Source: Sophora flavescens (taxonomy: Eukaryota > Streptophyta > Magnoliopsida > Fabales > Fabaceae). From it: a stretch of DNA of 64,000 nucleotides. The translations under genes were made by a program, and so were the position numbers. Below the pieces are notes generated by a model that saw only the letters and a program-made list of their open reading frames with translations, was not told the origin of the DNA and made no database searches. The stretch lies in assembly GCA_030762895.1 (NCBI GenBank), contig JAUPTC010000128.1, positions 27,888 through 91,887 on the forward strand. The letters run 5' to 3'. Each line of letters starts with the position of its first letter. Within the stretch, counting starts at the first letter, position 1. Shown here one piece after another: positions 1 to 10,209 of this stretch.

Positions 1-3000
1 CCTAACTCGGCCAATTTGTACTTCTTTGGTCCTATTGGAGCCCAAATGGACTTGTTTGATCCTAATAGAGGTTAAATGGACTTTTTAGGTCATATAGGAC
101 CTAACTGGGCCAATTTGTACATCTTTGGTCCTAATGGAGCCCAAATTGACTTGTTTGATCCTAATAGAGCCCAAATGGACTTTTTAGGTCATATAGACCC
201 AATCTGGGCCAATTTGTACTTCTTTGGTCCTATTGGAGCCCAAATGGACTTGTTTGATCCTAATAGAGCCAAAATGCACTTTTTAGGACATATAGGACCT
301 AACTGGGCCAATTTGTACTTCTTTGGTCCTATTGGAGCCCAAATGGACTTGTTTGATCCTAATAGAGCCCAAATGGACTTTTTTGGTCATATAGGACCTA
401 ATGGGCGAATTAGTACTTCTTTGGTCCTATTGGAGCCCAAATGGACTTGTTTGATCCTAATAGAGCCCAAATGGACTTTTTAGGTCATATTGGAACCAAC
501 TGGGCCAATTTGCACTTCTTTGGTCCTATTTGAGCCCAAATGGACTTGTTTGATCCTAATAGAGCCCAAATGGACTTTTTAGGTCATATAGGACCAAATC
601 CTAATTTGTTCTTCTTGGTCCTATTGGAGCCCAAATGGACTTGTTTGATCCTAATAGAGTCCAAATGGACTTTTCCGGTCATATAGGACCTATCTGGTCC
701 AATTTGAACTTCTTTGGTCCTATTGGAGCCCAAATCGACTTGTTTGATTCTAATAGAGCCCAAATGGACTTTTTAGTTCATATAAGACCAAATCGGGCCA
801 ATTTGTACTTCTATGGTCCTATTGGAGCACAAATGGACTTGTTTGATCCTAATAGAGCCCAACTGGAAATTTTAGGTCATATAGGACCTAACCGGGCCAA
901 TTTGTACTTCTTTGGTCCTATTGGAGCCCAAATGGACTTGTTTGATCCTAATAGAGCCCAAATGGACCTTTTAGGTCATATAGACCTAACTCGGCCAATT
1001 TGTACTTCTTTGGTCCTATTGGAGCCCAAATGGACTTGTTTGATCCTAATAGAGGTTAAATGGACTTTTTAGGTCATAAGACCTAACTGGGCCAATTTGT
1101 ACATCTTTGGTCCTAATGGAGCCCAAATTGACTTGTTTGATCCTAATAGAGCCCAAATGGACTTTTTAGGTCATATAGGACCTGGGCCAATTTGTACTTC
1201 TTTGGTCCTATTAGAGCCCAAATGGACTTGTTTGATCCTAATAGAGCCCAAATGGACTTTTTATGTCATATAGACCTAATGGGTCAATTTGTACTTCTTT
1301 GATCCTATTGGAGCCCAAATGGACTTGTTTGATCCTAATAGAGCCCAAATGGACTTCTTAGGTCATATAGGACCCATGACCTATCTGGACCAATTTATAC
1401 TTCTTTGGTCCTATTGGAGCCCAAATGGACTTGTTTGATCCTAATAGAGCCAAAATGCACTTTTTAGGTCATATAGACCTATCTGGTCCAATTTATACTT
1501 CTTTGGTCCTATTGGAGCCCAAATGGACTTGTTTGATCCTAATAGAGCCCAAATGGACTTTTTAGGTCATATAGGACCTAACTGGGCCAATTTGTACTTC
1601 TTTGGTCCTATTGGAGCCCAAATGGACGTGTTTGATCCTAATAGAGCCCATAGGACCTAAGTGGGCCAATTTGTACTTCTTTGGTCCTATTGGAGCCCAA
1701 ATGGACTTGTTTGATCCTAATAGAGCCCAAATGGAACTTTTAGGTCATATAGGACCTAATGGGACAATTTGTACTTCTTGGTCCTATTGGAGCCCAAATG
1801 GACTTGTTTGATCCTAATAGAGCCCAAATGGACTTATTTGGTCTTATTGGACCTTACCGGGCCAATTTGTTCTTCTTTGGTCCTATTGGAGCCCAAATGG
1901 ACTTGTTTGATCCTAATAGAGTCCAAATGGACTTTTCAGGTCATATAGGACCTAATCGGGCCAATTTGAACTTCTTTGGTCCTATTGAGCCCAAATGGAC
2001 TTGTTTGATCCTAATAGAGCCCAAATGGACTTTTTAGGTCATATAGGACCCATTGGACCAATTTGTACTTCTTTGGTCCTATTGGAGCACAAATGGACTT
2101 GTTTGATCCTAATAGAGCCCAAATGAAACTTTAGGTCATATAGGACCCAATCGACCAATTTGTACTTCTTGGTCCAAATGACTTTTTGATCTAATAGAGC
2201 CCAAATGGACTTTTTTAGCATTTGTACTTCTTTTTAGAGCCCAAATGGACTAGTTTGATCCTAATTGAGCCCAAATGGACTTTTTAATCAAACTGGGCCA
2301 ATTTGTACTTCTTTGGTCCTATTGGAGCACAAATTGACTTGTTTGAACATACTAGAGCCCAAATGGACTTGTCAGGTCATATAGACCAAACTGGGCCAAT
2401 CTGTACTTCTTTGGTCCTATTGGAGCCCAATTGGACTTGTTTGATGCTAGTAGAGCCCAAATGGACTTTTTAGGTCATATAGGACCTATCTGGGCCAATT
2501 TGTACTTCTTTGGTCCTATTGGAGCCCAAATGGACTTGTTTGATCCTAATAGAGCCAAAATGCACTTTTTAGGTCACATAGGACCTAACTGGGTCAATTT
2601 GTACATCTTTGTTCTTATTGGAGCCCAAATGGACTTGTTTGATCCTAATAGATCCAAAATGCACTTTTTAGGACATATAGGACCTAACTGGGCCAATTTG
2701 TACTTCTTTGGTCCTATTGGAGCCCAAATGGACTTGTTTGATCCTAATAGAGCCCAAATGGACTTTTTGGGTCATATAGGACCTATTCGGGCGAATTAGT
2801 ACTTCTTTGGTCCTATTGGAGCCCAAATGGACTTGTTTGATCCTAATAGAGCCCAAATGGACTTTTTAGGTCATATTGGAACTAATCGGGCCAATTCGTA
2901 CTTCTTTGGTCCTATTTGAGCCCAAATGGACTTGTTTGATCCTAATAGAGCCCAAATGGACTTTTTAGGTCATATTGGACCTAACTGGGCTAATTTGTAC

Positions 3001-3419
3001 TTCTTTGGTCCTATTGGAGCCCAAATGGACTTGTTTAATCCTAATAGAGCCAAAATGCACCTTTTAGGTCATATAGGACCTAATCGGGCCAATTTGTTCT
3101 TCTTTGGTCCTATTGGAGCCCAAATGGACTTGTTTGATCCTAATAGAGTCCAAATGGACTTTTCAGTCATATAGGACCTATCCGGTCCAATTTGAACTTC
3201 TTTGGTCCTATTGGAGCCCAAATGGACTTGTTTGATTCTAATAGAGCCCAAATGGACTTTTTAGGTCATATAGGACCAAACTGGGCCAATTTGTACTTCT
3301 TTGGTCCTATTGGAGCACAAATGGACTTGTTTGATCCTAATAGAGCCCAACTGGAAATTTTAGGTCATATAGGACCTAACTGGGCCAATTTGTACTTCTT
3401 TGGTCCTATTGGAGCCCAA

Positions 3420-3518
3420 ATGGACTTGTTTGATCCTAATAGAGCCCAAATGGACTTTTTAGGTCATATAGGACCTAACTCGGCCAATTTGTACTTCTTT
3501 GGTCCTATTGGAGCCCAA
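3420..3518. repeat. Representative 99-bp satellite monomer
   Basis: Measured from one atggacttgtttgatc to the next, the period is exactly 99 bp. The monomer divides into three related direct sub-repeats: 30 bp beginning gcccaaatggacttgtttga, 39 bp beginning gcccaaatggactttttagg, and 30 bp beginning gccaatttgtacttctttgg. Two sub-repeats end in similar halves (gatcctaataga and ggtcctattgga). This suggests the unit arose by triplication and divergence of an ancestral module of about 30 bp. The monomer also holds inverted 8-mers (ataggacc and ggtcctat). Confidence 0.95.
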
Positions 3519-6017
3519 ATGGACTTGTTTGATCCTAATAGAGGTTAAATGGACTTTTTAGGTCATATAGGACCTAACTGGGCCAATTTGTACATCTTTG
3601 GTCCTAATGGAGCCCAAATTGACTTGTTTGATCCTAATAGAGCCCAAATGGACTTTTTAGGTCATATAGGACCTAACTGGGCCAATTTGTACTTCTTTGG
3701 TCCTATTAGAGCCCAAATGGACTTGTTTGATCCTAATAGAGCCCAAATGGACTTTTTATGTCATATAGGACCTAACTGGGTCAATTTGTACTTCTTTGAT
3801 CCTATTGGAGCCCAAATGGACTTGTTTGATCCTAATAGAGCCCAAATGGACTTTTTGGGTCATATAGGACCCATATAGGACCTATCTGGACCAATTTGTA
3901 CTTCTTTGGTCCTATTGGAGCCCAAATGGACTTGTTTGATCCTAATAGAGCCAAAATGCACTTTTTAGGTCATATAGGACCTAACTGGTCCAATTTATAC
4001 TTCTTTGGTCCTATTGGAGCCCAAATTGACATGTTTGATCCTAATAGAGCCCAAATGGACTTTTTAGGTCATATAGGACCTATCTGCGCCAATTTGTACT
4101 TCTTTGGTCCTATTGGAGCCCAAATGGACTTGTTTGATCCTAATAGAGCCAAAATGCACTTTTTAGGACATATAGGACCTAACTGGGCCAATTTGTACTT
4201 CTTTGGTCCTATTGGAGCCCAAATGGACTTGTTTGATCCTAATAGAGCCCAACTGGAAATTTTAGGTCATATAGGACCTAAGTGGGCCAATTTGTACTTC
4301 TTTGGTCCTATTGGATCCCAAATGGACTTGTTTGACCCTAATAGAGCCCAAATGGACTTTTTAGGTCATATAGGACCTAACTGGGACAATTTGTACTTCT
4401 TTGGTCCTATTGGAGCCCAAATGGACTTGTTTGATCCTAATAGAGCCAAAATGCACCTTTTAGGTCATATAGGACCTAACTGGGCCAATTTGTTCTTCTT
4501 TGGTCCTATTGGAGCCCAAATGGACTTGTTTGATCCTAATAGAGTCCAAATGGACTTTTCAGGTCATATAGGACCTATCTGGGCCAATTTGAACTTCTTT
4601 GGTCCTATTGGAGCCCAAATGGACTGGTTTGATCCTAATAGAGCCCAAATGGACTTTTTAGGTCATATAGGACCTCACTGGACCAATTTGTACTTCTTTG
4701 GTCCTATTGGAGCACAAATGGACTTGTTTGATCCTAATAGAGCCCAACTGGAAATTTTAGGTCATATAGGACCTAACTGGGTCAATTTGTACTTCTTTGG
4801 TCCTATTGGAGCCCAAATGGACTTGTTTGATCCTAATAGAGCCCAAATGGACGTTTTAGGTCATATAGGACCTAACTGGGCCAATTTGTACTTCTTTGGT
4901 CCTATTGGTGCCCAAATGGACTTGTTTGATCCTAATAGAGCCCAAATGGACTTTTTAGGTCATATAAGACGTATGTGGGCCAATTTGTACTTCTTTGGTC
5001 CTATTGGAGCCCAAATGGACTTGTTTGATCCTAATAGAGCCAAATGGACTTTTTAGGTCATATAGGACCTAACTGGTCCAACTTTTACTTCTTTGGTCCA
5101 ATTGGAGCCCAAATGGACTTGTTTGATCCTAATAGAGCCAAAATACACATTTTAGGTCATATAGGACCTAACTGGGCCAATTTGTACATCTTTGGTCCTA
5201 ATGGAGCCTAAATGGACTTGTTTGATCCGAATAGAGCCCAAATGGACTTGTTTGATCCTAATAGAGCCCAAATGGACTTGTTAGGTCATAAAGGACCTAA
5301 CTGTGCCAATTTGTACTTCTTTGGTCCTATTGCAGCCCAAATGGACTTGTTTGATCCTAATAGAGCCCAAATGCGTTTTTTAGGTCATATAGGACCTAAC
5401 TGGGCCAATTTGTACTTCTTTGGTCCTATTGTAGCCCAAATGGACTTGTTTGATCCTAATAGAGCCCAAATGGACTTTTTAGGTCATATAGGACCTAACT
5501 GGGCCAATTTGTACTTCTTTGGCCCTAATGGAGCCCAAATGGACTTGTTTGACCCTAATAGAGCCTAATTGGACTTGTTTGATCCTAATATAGCCCAAAT
5601 GGACTTGTTAGGTCATAAAGGACCTAACTGTGCCAATTTGTACTTCTTTGCTTCTATTGGAGCCCAAATGGACTTGTTTGTTCCTAATAGAGCCCAAATG
5701 GACTTTTTAGATCATAAAGGACCTAACTGTGCCAATTTATACTTCTTTGGTCCTATTGGAGCCCAAATGGGCTTGTTTGATCCTAATAGAGCCCAAATGC
5801 ACTTTTTAGGTCATATAGGACCTAGCTGGGCCAATTTGTACTTCTTCGGTCCTATTGTAGCCCAAATGGACTTGTTTGATCCTAATAGAGCCCAAATGGA
5901 CTTTTTAGGTCATATAGGACCTAACTGGGCCAATTTGAACTTCTTTGGTCCTAATGGAGCCCAAATGGACTTGTTTGACCCTAATAGAGCCCAAATGGAC
6001 TTGTTTGATCCTAATAG

Positions 6018-6022
6018 AGCCC
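6018..6022. repeat. Target-site duplication, left copy (AGCCC)
   Basis: The five bases before the left LTR are AGCCC, and the same five bases follow the right LTR at 11649-11653. A 5-bp duplication is the usual product of Ty3/gypsy integrase. The site is the sub-repeat boundary gagccc of a 129-bp satellite unit. Confidence 0.95.
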
Positions 6023-7452
6023 TGACCGCGCTGTCGCCACGTGCCAAAAAGAACGAGCGTTTACAAAATAATGCAGATAGGGAGCGACAACTCGGATATC
6101 GTCTCTCAAGGACTCTTAGGCGTTGTTATTATTAACAGAAAATCAAAAGTTAGTTTTGGGGGGGTTTTGGATTGAAATAAAATAAAGAAAACAAAACAAT
6201 GAAAACAAAGCAGTTAAAGAGAATAGCAAATAAACTAAAGACGATTAACCTACTGTTCTTGGTTTCCCACTATCATTGGTTCATGTAAATCCAAGCCCTA
6301 AGCAGATTCTAATCCCCTCCCGGTTGTAGCAACAAATAACAAACGAAATTCACTACTACGGATGTATGTTCCTATTCCCGAAATAACAAACGGGGTTAAG
6401 CTCTCATGAACAAACGAACATGAATGAACACACGCGAAATAACAAACGCGATTAAGTATAGAAACATAACATCATGAAATGAATCAATACAACACTATAC
6501 ATTCCTAAAATAACAAACAGAAACATATAGCATTGCATTGAAAAGAGAAAAGCAATAAAAACAGGAAATACAGAACCTCAAATGTAAATGGAAACCAATC
6601 CCAGTAGATTAATCAAGGAGACTAGTTCTCCATTACAGACTTAAACACAAAAGAAAAGAAAGGAAAATAAACTACTACTACTAACTACTATCTATCAAAG
6701 ACTAGCCAAAACTGGCTAACTCTGACTTACTATGACTAACTATGACTAACTATGACTAACTCCTCTCTCAATATCTGAATGCTCCTTTTATTAACTTCAA
6801 CCTCTGACTCTTAGCTTTCCAAAGCCACTTAATTTGCTTAATTATGAATTAAGATGAGGGAGTTATGTCCACATTCAACTCATAGGGCAGCTGAAACGCC
6901 TCTGACTTCACATGGATTAAAGCCCTTCAAAACGGCTCTGTTTGGAATAATGGTCTTCATGAGGGTTAAAGCTCTTTGTTTGATCTTTCATTTGCCACCG
7001 GTTTCAGTTCCAACCGACATCTACAGCCCAAGTTATGGCCCAATCTTCATGACCAGTTCAGGTTCCAGTGACAGCAATTATATTCTGACTTCCAGACTCG
7101 CTAGGCGAATGGATGCTCGCGAGGCGAACGCTTCAACTTCAAAACTGCCACAGCCGTGATCTTCAACACGGGCAAGCCGTGACCGTCTCTGACTTTTCAG
7201 AGTTACAATACTCGCGGGGCGAGATCTTCTTCTTGAGGCGAACCAGTTTTATTCATTTTTATTACCTGAAAATAAGAAATAACAATAAGTATTTTATTTA
7301 ACTTTAAATCAACTAAATTAACCTAAAAACACTTTACAGACTCAAAATCTTACTTAAGGACAATCAAGTCTAATTTGGGTGAAAATGATATAAAATAAGC
7401 ACAAAGCCAAGGTCTTGACTAGTTATAAAACCAACCAAACAGAGGCTCATCA
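6023..7452 (-). repeat. 3' LTR of the retrotransposon (left copy)
   Basis: The 1430-bp LTR runs TGACCGCG...GCTCATCA on the plus strand, so in element sense it starts TGATGAGC and ends CGCGGTCA. It matches 10210-11648 almost throughout. It has three copies of the 10-bp unit tatgactaac at 6731-6760, where the other LTR has four. It carries four copies of an AATAACAAAC motif at 6335-6519. AATAAA-type hexamers occur in element sense near 6786 and 7294, but I cannot tell which, if any, is the poly(A) signal. Plus-strand open frames here are antisense to the element, are duplicated with the LTR and show no recognisable protein. Confidence 0.95.
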
Positions 7453-7489
7453 AAATACCCCAAACTTAAACTTTGCTTGTCCCCAAGCA
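7453..7489 (-). other. Putative polypurine tract region next to the 3' LTR
   Basis: Read on the minus strand, the bases just before the 3' LTR include CTTGGGGACAAGCAAAG, then TTTAAGTTTGGGGTATTT, then the LTR start TGATGAG. A G-rich stretch of this type directly upstream of the 3' LTR is familiar in plant Tat/Athila-group elements and primes plus-strand DNA synthesis. The exact primer cannot be fixed by eye; GTTTGGGGTA is the best candidate. Confidence 0.7.
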
Positions 7490-8889
7490 AACTAAAACTT
7501 AAAAACTTAAAAAGACTCAAGACCTGGCAAAACATGGCAAGCTTAAGGACTCAATTAACTTTCACACAAATTTCAAGCAATTTAACAAAACAATTTTTCT
7601 TTCAATGTTCCCCCCTTTCAAGCAAAGTAATCCCCACATGCATTTATTCTAAAAAATTGAGAAATTCATCATTCAAACAATCATCAATCTAAGCAGGGGA
7701 TCTAAGTTACACACAAAAGGGAGATCACCAAATCCAAACAACTGCCTTCCTCACAAGGGAAATTTGTGTTCACTCAATCGCTCAGTTTTTGTCAGGTTAT
7801 CAACAATTCACTTAATTTCACTTTTCAGAAGCACTTCCCATAAATTTGATTTTCATCTCCTAATGGTTCCCACAGAAAACATGCAAGCAACATCAAAAGG
7901 TCTTTTATGGGTTGTAATGGGGCCTGGTTAAGGGTAGGATATACAAAGGAACTAGGCTGAAGACCCTAGGAACTAAGAGAGCATGAACATTATTTACACT
8001 TTGAATTTAACTCAAGTTCCTTTTTCATTTTTCATTTTGCCTTGGGTGGCTACAGCCTCTTTATTCAAACAGCCTTTTTGGCATTTGTCCACTTTTTATT
8101 TTTATTTTTATTTTTTGTTTAATTTCTGCTTTTCTCTCTTTTTTTCTTTTTTTTTTCTTTTTTTTTTCTATTATTATTTTTTCTTTTTCCCAATCCCAAA
8201 CAACACATTGCACCGGGTAGCCACCCCAAACTTAATTTCTTGCAACCAATTTCTCACTAAGCTTCCATGCTCTCCTAATCCTAAGATCGGGTTAACATGG
8301 TTTTTCAGATTTTAGCTTGTAACATAAGGTTAACAAGAATTAACAGGCTAATAGGCTCAATGGGCTAACTAGGGAACATGCATTGGGGATGGTTATTTTT
8401 TTGGCTAAGTAGCTATTTACAAAGAAAATGCCTAAATCATCTGAAGCAAACACATAATCATACAAACCAAAAAGAGATTCAAGCAAATTCAGGAAAGTGC
8501 AACTTAAAAAATGATTTCACATAGTCAAAAACATGTTGGAGGCTCAAAACCTCACCTGGACATTTTTGCAAATTGTTTAACTGAGATTCTATCCCTAGTG
8601 TGTGCTTCCTATCACCCCAAACTTATCATAAATCATGCCATCATAATAAAATCTCAAAGTTCAGTTTTCAATCATATGGGGATCAAAATTCAATTTTTCA
8701 AAATTTCAAATTCTAGGGGAAACAGTCAACACATAACATGCAATTCATCTATGCAAAATCAATCAAATCTAATAAACTTGCCACTACTAGACTCAACACA
8801 ACTCCTGAGCTTCTCAAATTATTCAGGAGCATTATTGACAATAAAACAAAAATAAAACAAAGCAAAAGAAAATTAAAAAGGAGAAAGGG
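7490..8889 (-). other. Non-coding interior of the retrotransposon (3' half)
   Basis: About 1.4 kb lies between the reading frame and the purine-rich 3' end. I see no convincing protein on either strand; the plus-strand frames of 71-114 codons are AT-rich, begin in arbitrary places and run against the element. The main landmark is a long T/C-rich tract at 8092-8191. In an autonomous relative this stretch would hold the pol genes, so they were probably deleted or replaced. Confidence 0.7.
8092..8191. repeat. T/C-rich low-complexity tract (purine-rich in element sense)
   Basis: Roughly 100 bp is nearly all T with some C on the plus strand, including several runs of eight or more T. In element sense it is an A/G-rich tract. 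It could be an expanded simple sequence, or an internal purine tract able to act as an extra plus-strand primer. Nothing in the sequence decides between these. Confidence 0.85.
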
Positions 8890-10086
8890 TTAAGAAAACT
8901 CATTGCAGGTGGTGGTTCCACCAGGATCCCATTGCTTGTAGCATAAGTCCCACGTGGTGGCCAAAGGACTGAAATTTATTCCATGCCTCCCTAACTTGCA
9001 GCTTTGATGCGGAGGTGAGCACTTGACAATTATAATAACCTCGCTGAGTGCGGCGGACTTCTCACTCCCCTTCAGGTCACAGTTGACCTCTCTTTCAACT
9101 TTGTCCATAAAATCCTCCCAATAGAATCGGGGCTCAACCTCTTGGACTGGCCAGGGTGCCAAATCCAAGGGTGCAAAATCCAGAGCTGGTTCCTCAGGGG
9201 GAAGTGGTAAACAGTTAGAGAATGTTACTGGTGTTGCTTCAACTTCTGCAATGTCTTCATCCACTGCACTAACAAATTTTTCACCTACTATACACGCAGA
9301 AATTTCAGCACACACCAAACAAAGGTTAGAGTTAGTACATATATTACAAGAAAATGAATCAGAAAAAGTTAGAATGTCTGGGAATTCTTCACACAGTGCA
9401 TCCACCCCATTACTCTCAACACATTCAATTGTTTTACTTGAATCATCTACTCCCAAAGGTTCTTCTTTATCTTCAGGCACGGGGGAGCAGATGTCCTCTT
9501 GATCCTCCTTTTCTAAGTTTCCTGAAACAAATAAACCTGCAAAACGATCTGCATTTTCTATTTTTCCTGAAAAGTATAAACCTGTAAAACATTCTACACA
9601 CAAAGCAGTTCCATCACAATAACAAGCATTAGGATCAGGGGATTCAACACATAAACCATCATCAACAGAAACATTATCATCAGAATTATTATCAAAAGTA
9701 TTTTCAGGAATAACCATCTGTGAATCCTTATGTTCCTCAAGGGGCTGTGGAGTTCGCATTGCAGCTGAGTTGGCGGTAACTTGATCAATTAGAGCCCACA
9801 ACTTTTGAGATTCAGCTTGGTCCCTCTGTTGGGCTTCACGATTACTTGCCTCCATTGCCTCCATCCTCTGTTGAAATTCAAGATTGTATGCCATCCATTG
9901 ATTGTTCTCTTCCATTTGTTGTAGCATTGAAGCAATCTCATCCAAGGTGCTCTGTGAAGATTCGGAAGGTGCAGAGGTGGTCACTTGGCTAGGATAGTAT
10001 GGTGGTGGCTCATTAAAATTAGGATAATACATGCATGGTTGCTCATAATAAACATTAGGCACATAATTTCGCATATAATTATCCAT
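8890..10086 (-). CDS. Unrecognised acidic, Cys-rich retrotransposon protein (398 aa)
   Basis: This is the only substantial reading frame in the element's sense direction. I start it at the ATG at 10086 (context CCCATGG); the frame opens 11 codons upstream but has no ATG there. I do not recognise the family. Residues 4-32 are rich in Tyr and Pro (YYEQPCMYYP; EPPPYYP). Residues 48-103 are Gln/Glu/Met-rich and probably form a coiled coil. Residues 120-300 are strongly acidic with spaced Cys: two C-x5-C-x2-C clusters (157-166 and 250-259), each with an extra Cys 2-3 residues before it, and CVES at 146 and 222. Residues 167-181 and 182-196 are a 15-residue tandem duplication (GLYFSGK / GLFVSGN). 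The C-terminus (365-398) has LGRHGIN and WDPGG. There is no CCHC knuckle, protease DTG/DSG, reverse-transcriptase YxDD or integrase motif. It sits just after the PBS, where gag or an extra ORF usually lies, so a rewritten gag-like or accessory protein is possible but unproven. Confidence 0.7.
   Translation of the reverse strand: MDNYMRNYVPNVYYEQPCMYYPNFNEPPPYYPSQVTTSAPSESSQSTLDEIASMLQQMEENNQWMAYNLEFQQRMEAMEASNREAQQRDQAESQKLWALIDQVTANSAAMRTPQPLEEHKDSQMVIPENTFDNNSDDNVSVDDGLCVESPDPNACYCDGTALCVECFTGLYFSGKIENADRFAGLFVSGNLEKEDQEDICSPVPEDKEEPLGVDDSSKTIECVESNGVDALCEEFPDILTFSDSFSCNICTNSNLCLVCAEISACIVGEKFVSAVDEDIAEVEATPVTFSNCLPLPPEEPALDFAPLDLAPWPVQEVEPRFYWEDFMDKVEREVNCDLKGSEKSAALSEVIIIVKCSPPHQSCKLGRHGINFSPLATTWDLCYKQWDPGGTTTCNEFS
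9499..9588 (-). repeat. 45-bp tandem duplication inside the retrotransposon reading frame
   Basis: Two adjacent 45-bp segments code for FTGLYFSGKIENADR and FAGLFVSGNLEKEDQ. They are in frame and have diverged at several positions but keep the GL-x-x-SG core. This is a direct sign of growth of the protein by short tandem duplication. Confidence 0.8.
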
Positions 10087-10186
10087 GGGGCAGAATTCAC
10101 AACCAGACAATGCAAACAAAACTAATTAGCAAATAAATTTTTTTTTTTTTTACAAAATATTTTCTGCTAATAACAACAAACCAGAG
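10087..10186 (-). other. Leader between PBS and reading frame
   Basis: About 100 bp of untranslated leader contains a run of T at about 10138-10151 (poly-A in element sense). An in-frame TAA on the minus strand near 10126-10128 closes the frame upstream of the chosen ATG. Confidence 0.6.
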
Positions 10187-10204
10187 TCCCCGGCAACGGC
10201 GCCA
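10187..10204 (-). other. Primer-binding site, complementary to tRNA-Asp 3' end
   Basis: The plus strand reads tccccggcaacggcgcca, which equals the 3' terminal 18 nt (with CCA) of plant tRNA-Asp as I remember it. In element sense this is TGGCGCCGTTGCCGGGGA, five bases (AAAAT) after the end of the 5' LTR. This is the standard position for priming minus-strand DNA synthesis and it fixes the element on the minus strand. It is not a tRNA gene; only these 18 nt match. Confidence 0.92.
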
Positions 10205-10209
10205 ATTTT

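Larger units (their letters stand above)
1..6022. repeat. Satellite array, left segment (99-bp monomers, older HOR background)
   Basis: The segment consists entirely of head-to-tail 99-bp monomers plus some 129-bp variants, and it runs off the left edge. The translated unit reads roughly MDLFDPNRAQ, then MDFLGHIGPNWAN, then LYFFGPIGAQ. It contains the variant types that define the central domain: AKMH (gccaaaatgcac), QLEIL (caactggaaatttt), VQMDFS (gtccaaatggacttttcagg near 1921, 3148 and 4544) and the short duplication around 3861 (catataggacccatatagg). The order of variants from 3549 to 5056 matches the central HOR domain, but identity is lower, so this looks like an older or less homogenised part. 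A poor patch with many small deletions lies at about 2100-2300. No gene is seen. Confidence 0.95.

Noticed and set aside
2668..2856. Minus-strand satellite frames of about 60-90 codons (GSIRIKQVHLGSNRTKEVQ type)
   Set aside because: They are the reverse strand of the same repeat. The consensus has a stop in this frame once per monomer (ACCTAA), lost only where tttttaggtcat has mutated.
3896..5056. Long plus-strand open frames through the satellite as genes for a 33-residue repeat protein
   Set aside because: They follow from a 99-bp period with no consensus stop. Neighbouring monomers shift frame by 1 bp, a stop is propagated in the HOR, many frames begin at TTG and not ATG, and no unique flanks or promoter are visible.
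1..6022. CRISPR array
   Set aside because: Repeats are contiguous 99-bp monomers without unique spacers, and the surrounding sequence is plant-like with an LTR retrotransposon.
6854..7159. Plus-strand frame of 101 codons in the left LTR, and the 148-codon version at 11051-11497
   Set aside because: Both lie in the LTRs and run antisense to the element. They differ in length because of LTR indels and show no recognisable domain.
7983..8315. Phe/Tyr-rich 110-codon plus-strand frame resembling a membrane protein
   Set aside because: It is produced by the T/C-rich low-complexity tract and runs against the element.
8890..10086. Calling the element's protein a gag polyprotein
   Set aside because: Position fits, but no CCHC knuckle or other gag signature can be seen, so the function is left open.
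10087..10119. Starting the element's protein at 10119
   Set aside because: The codon there is TTG, which is not a usual plant start. The first ATG in frame is at 10086 in a CCCATGG context.
10187..10204. A tRNA-Asp gene
   Set aside because: Only the last 18 nt including CCA match, directly beside an LTR. This is a primer-binding site.
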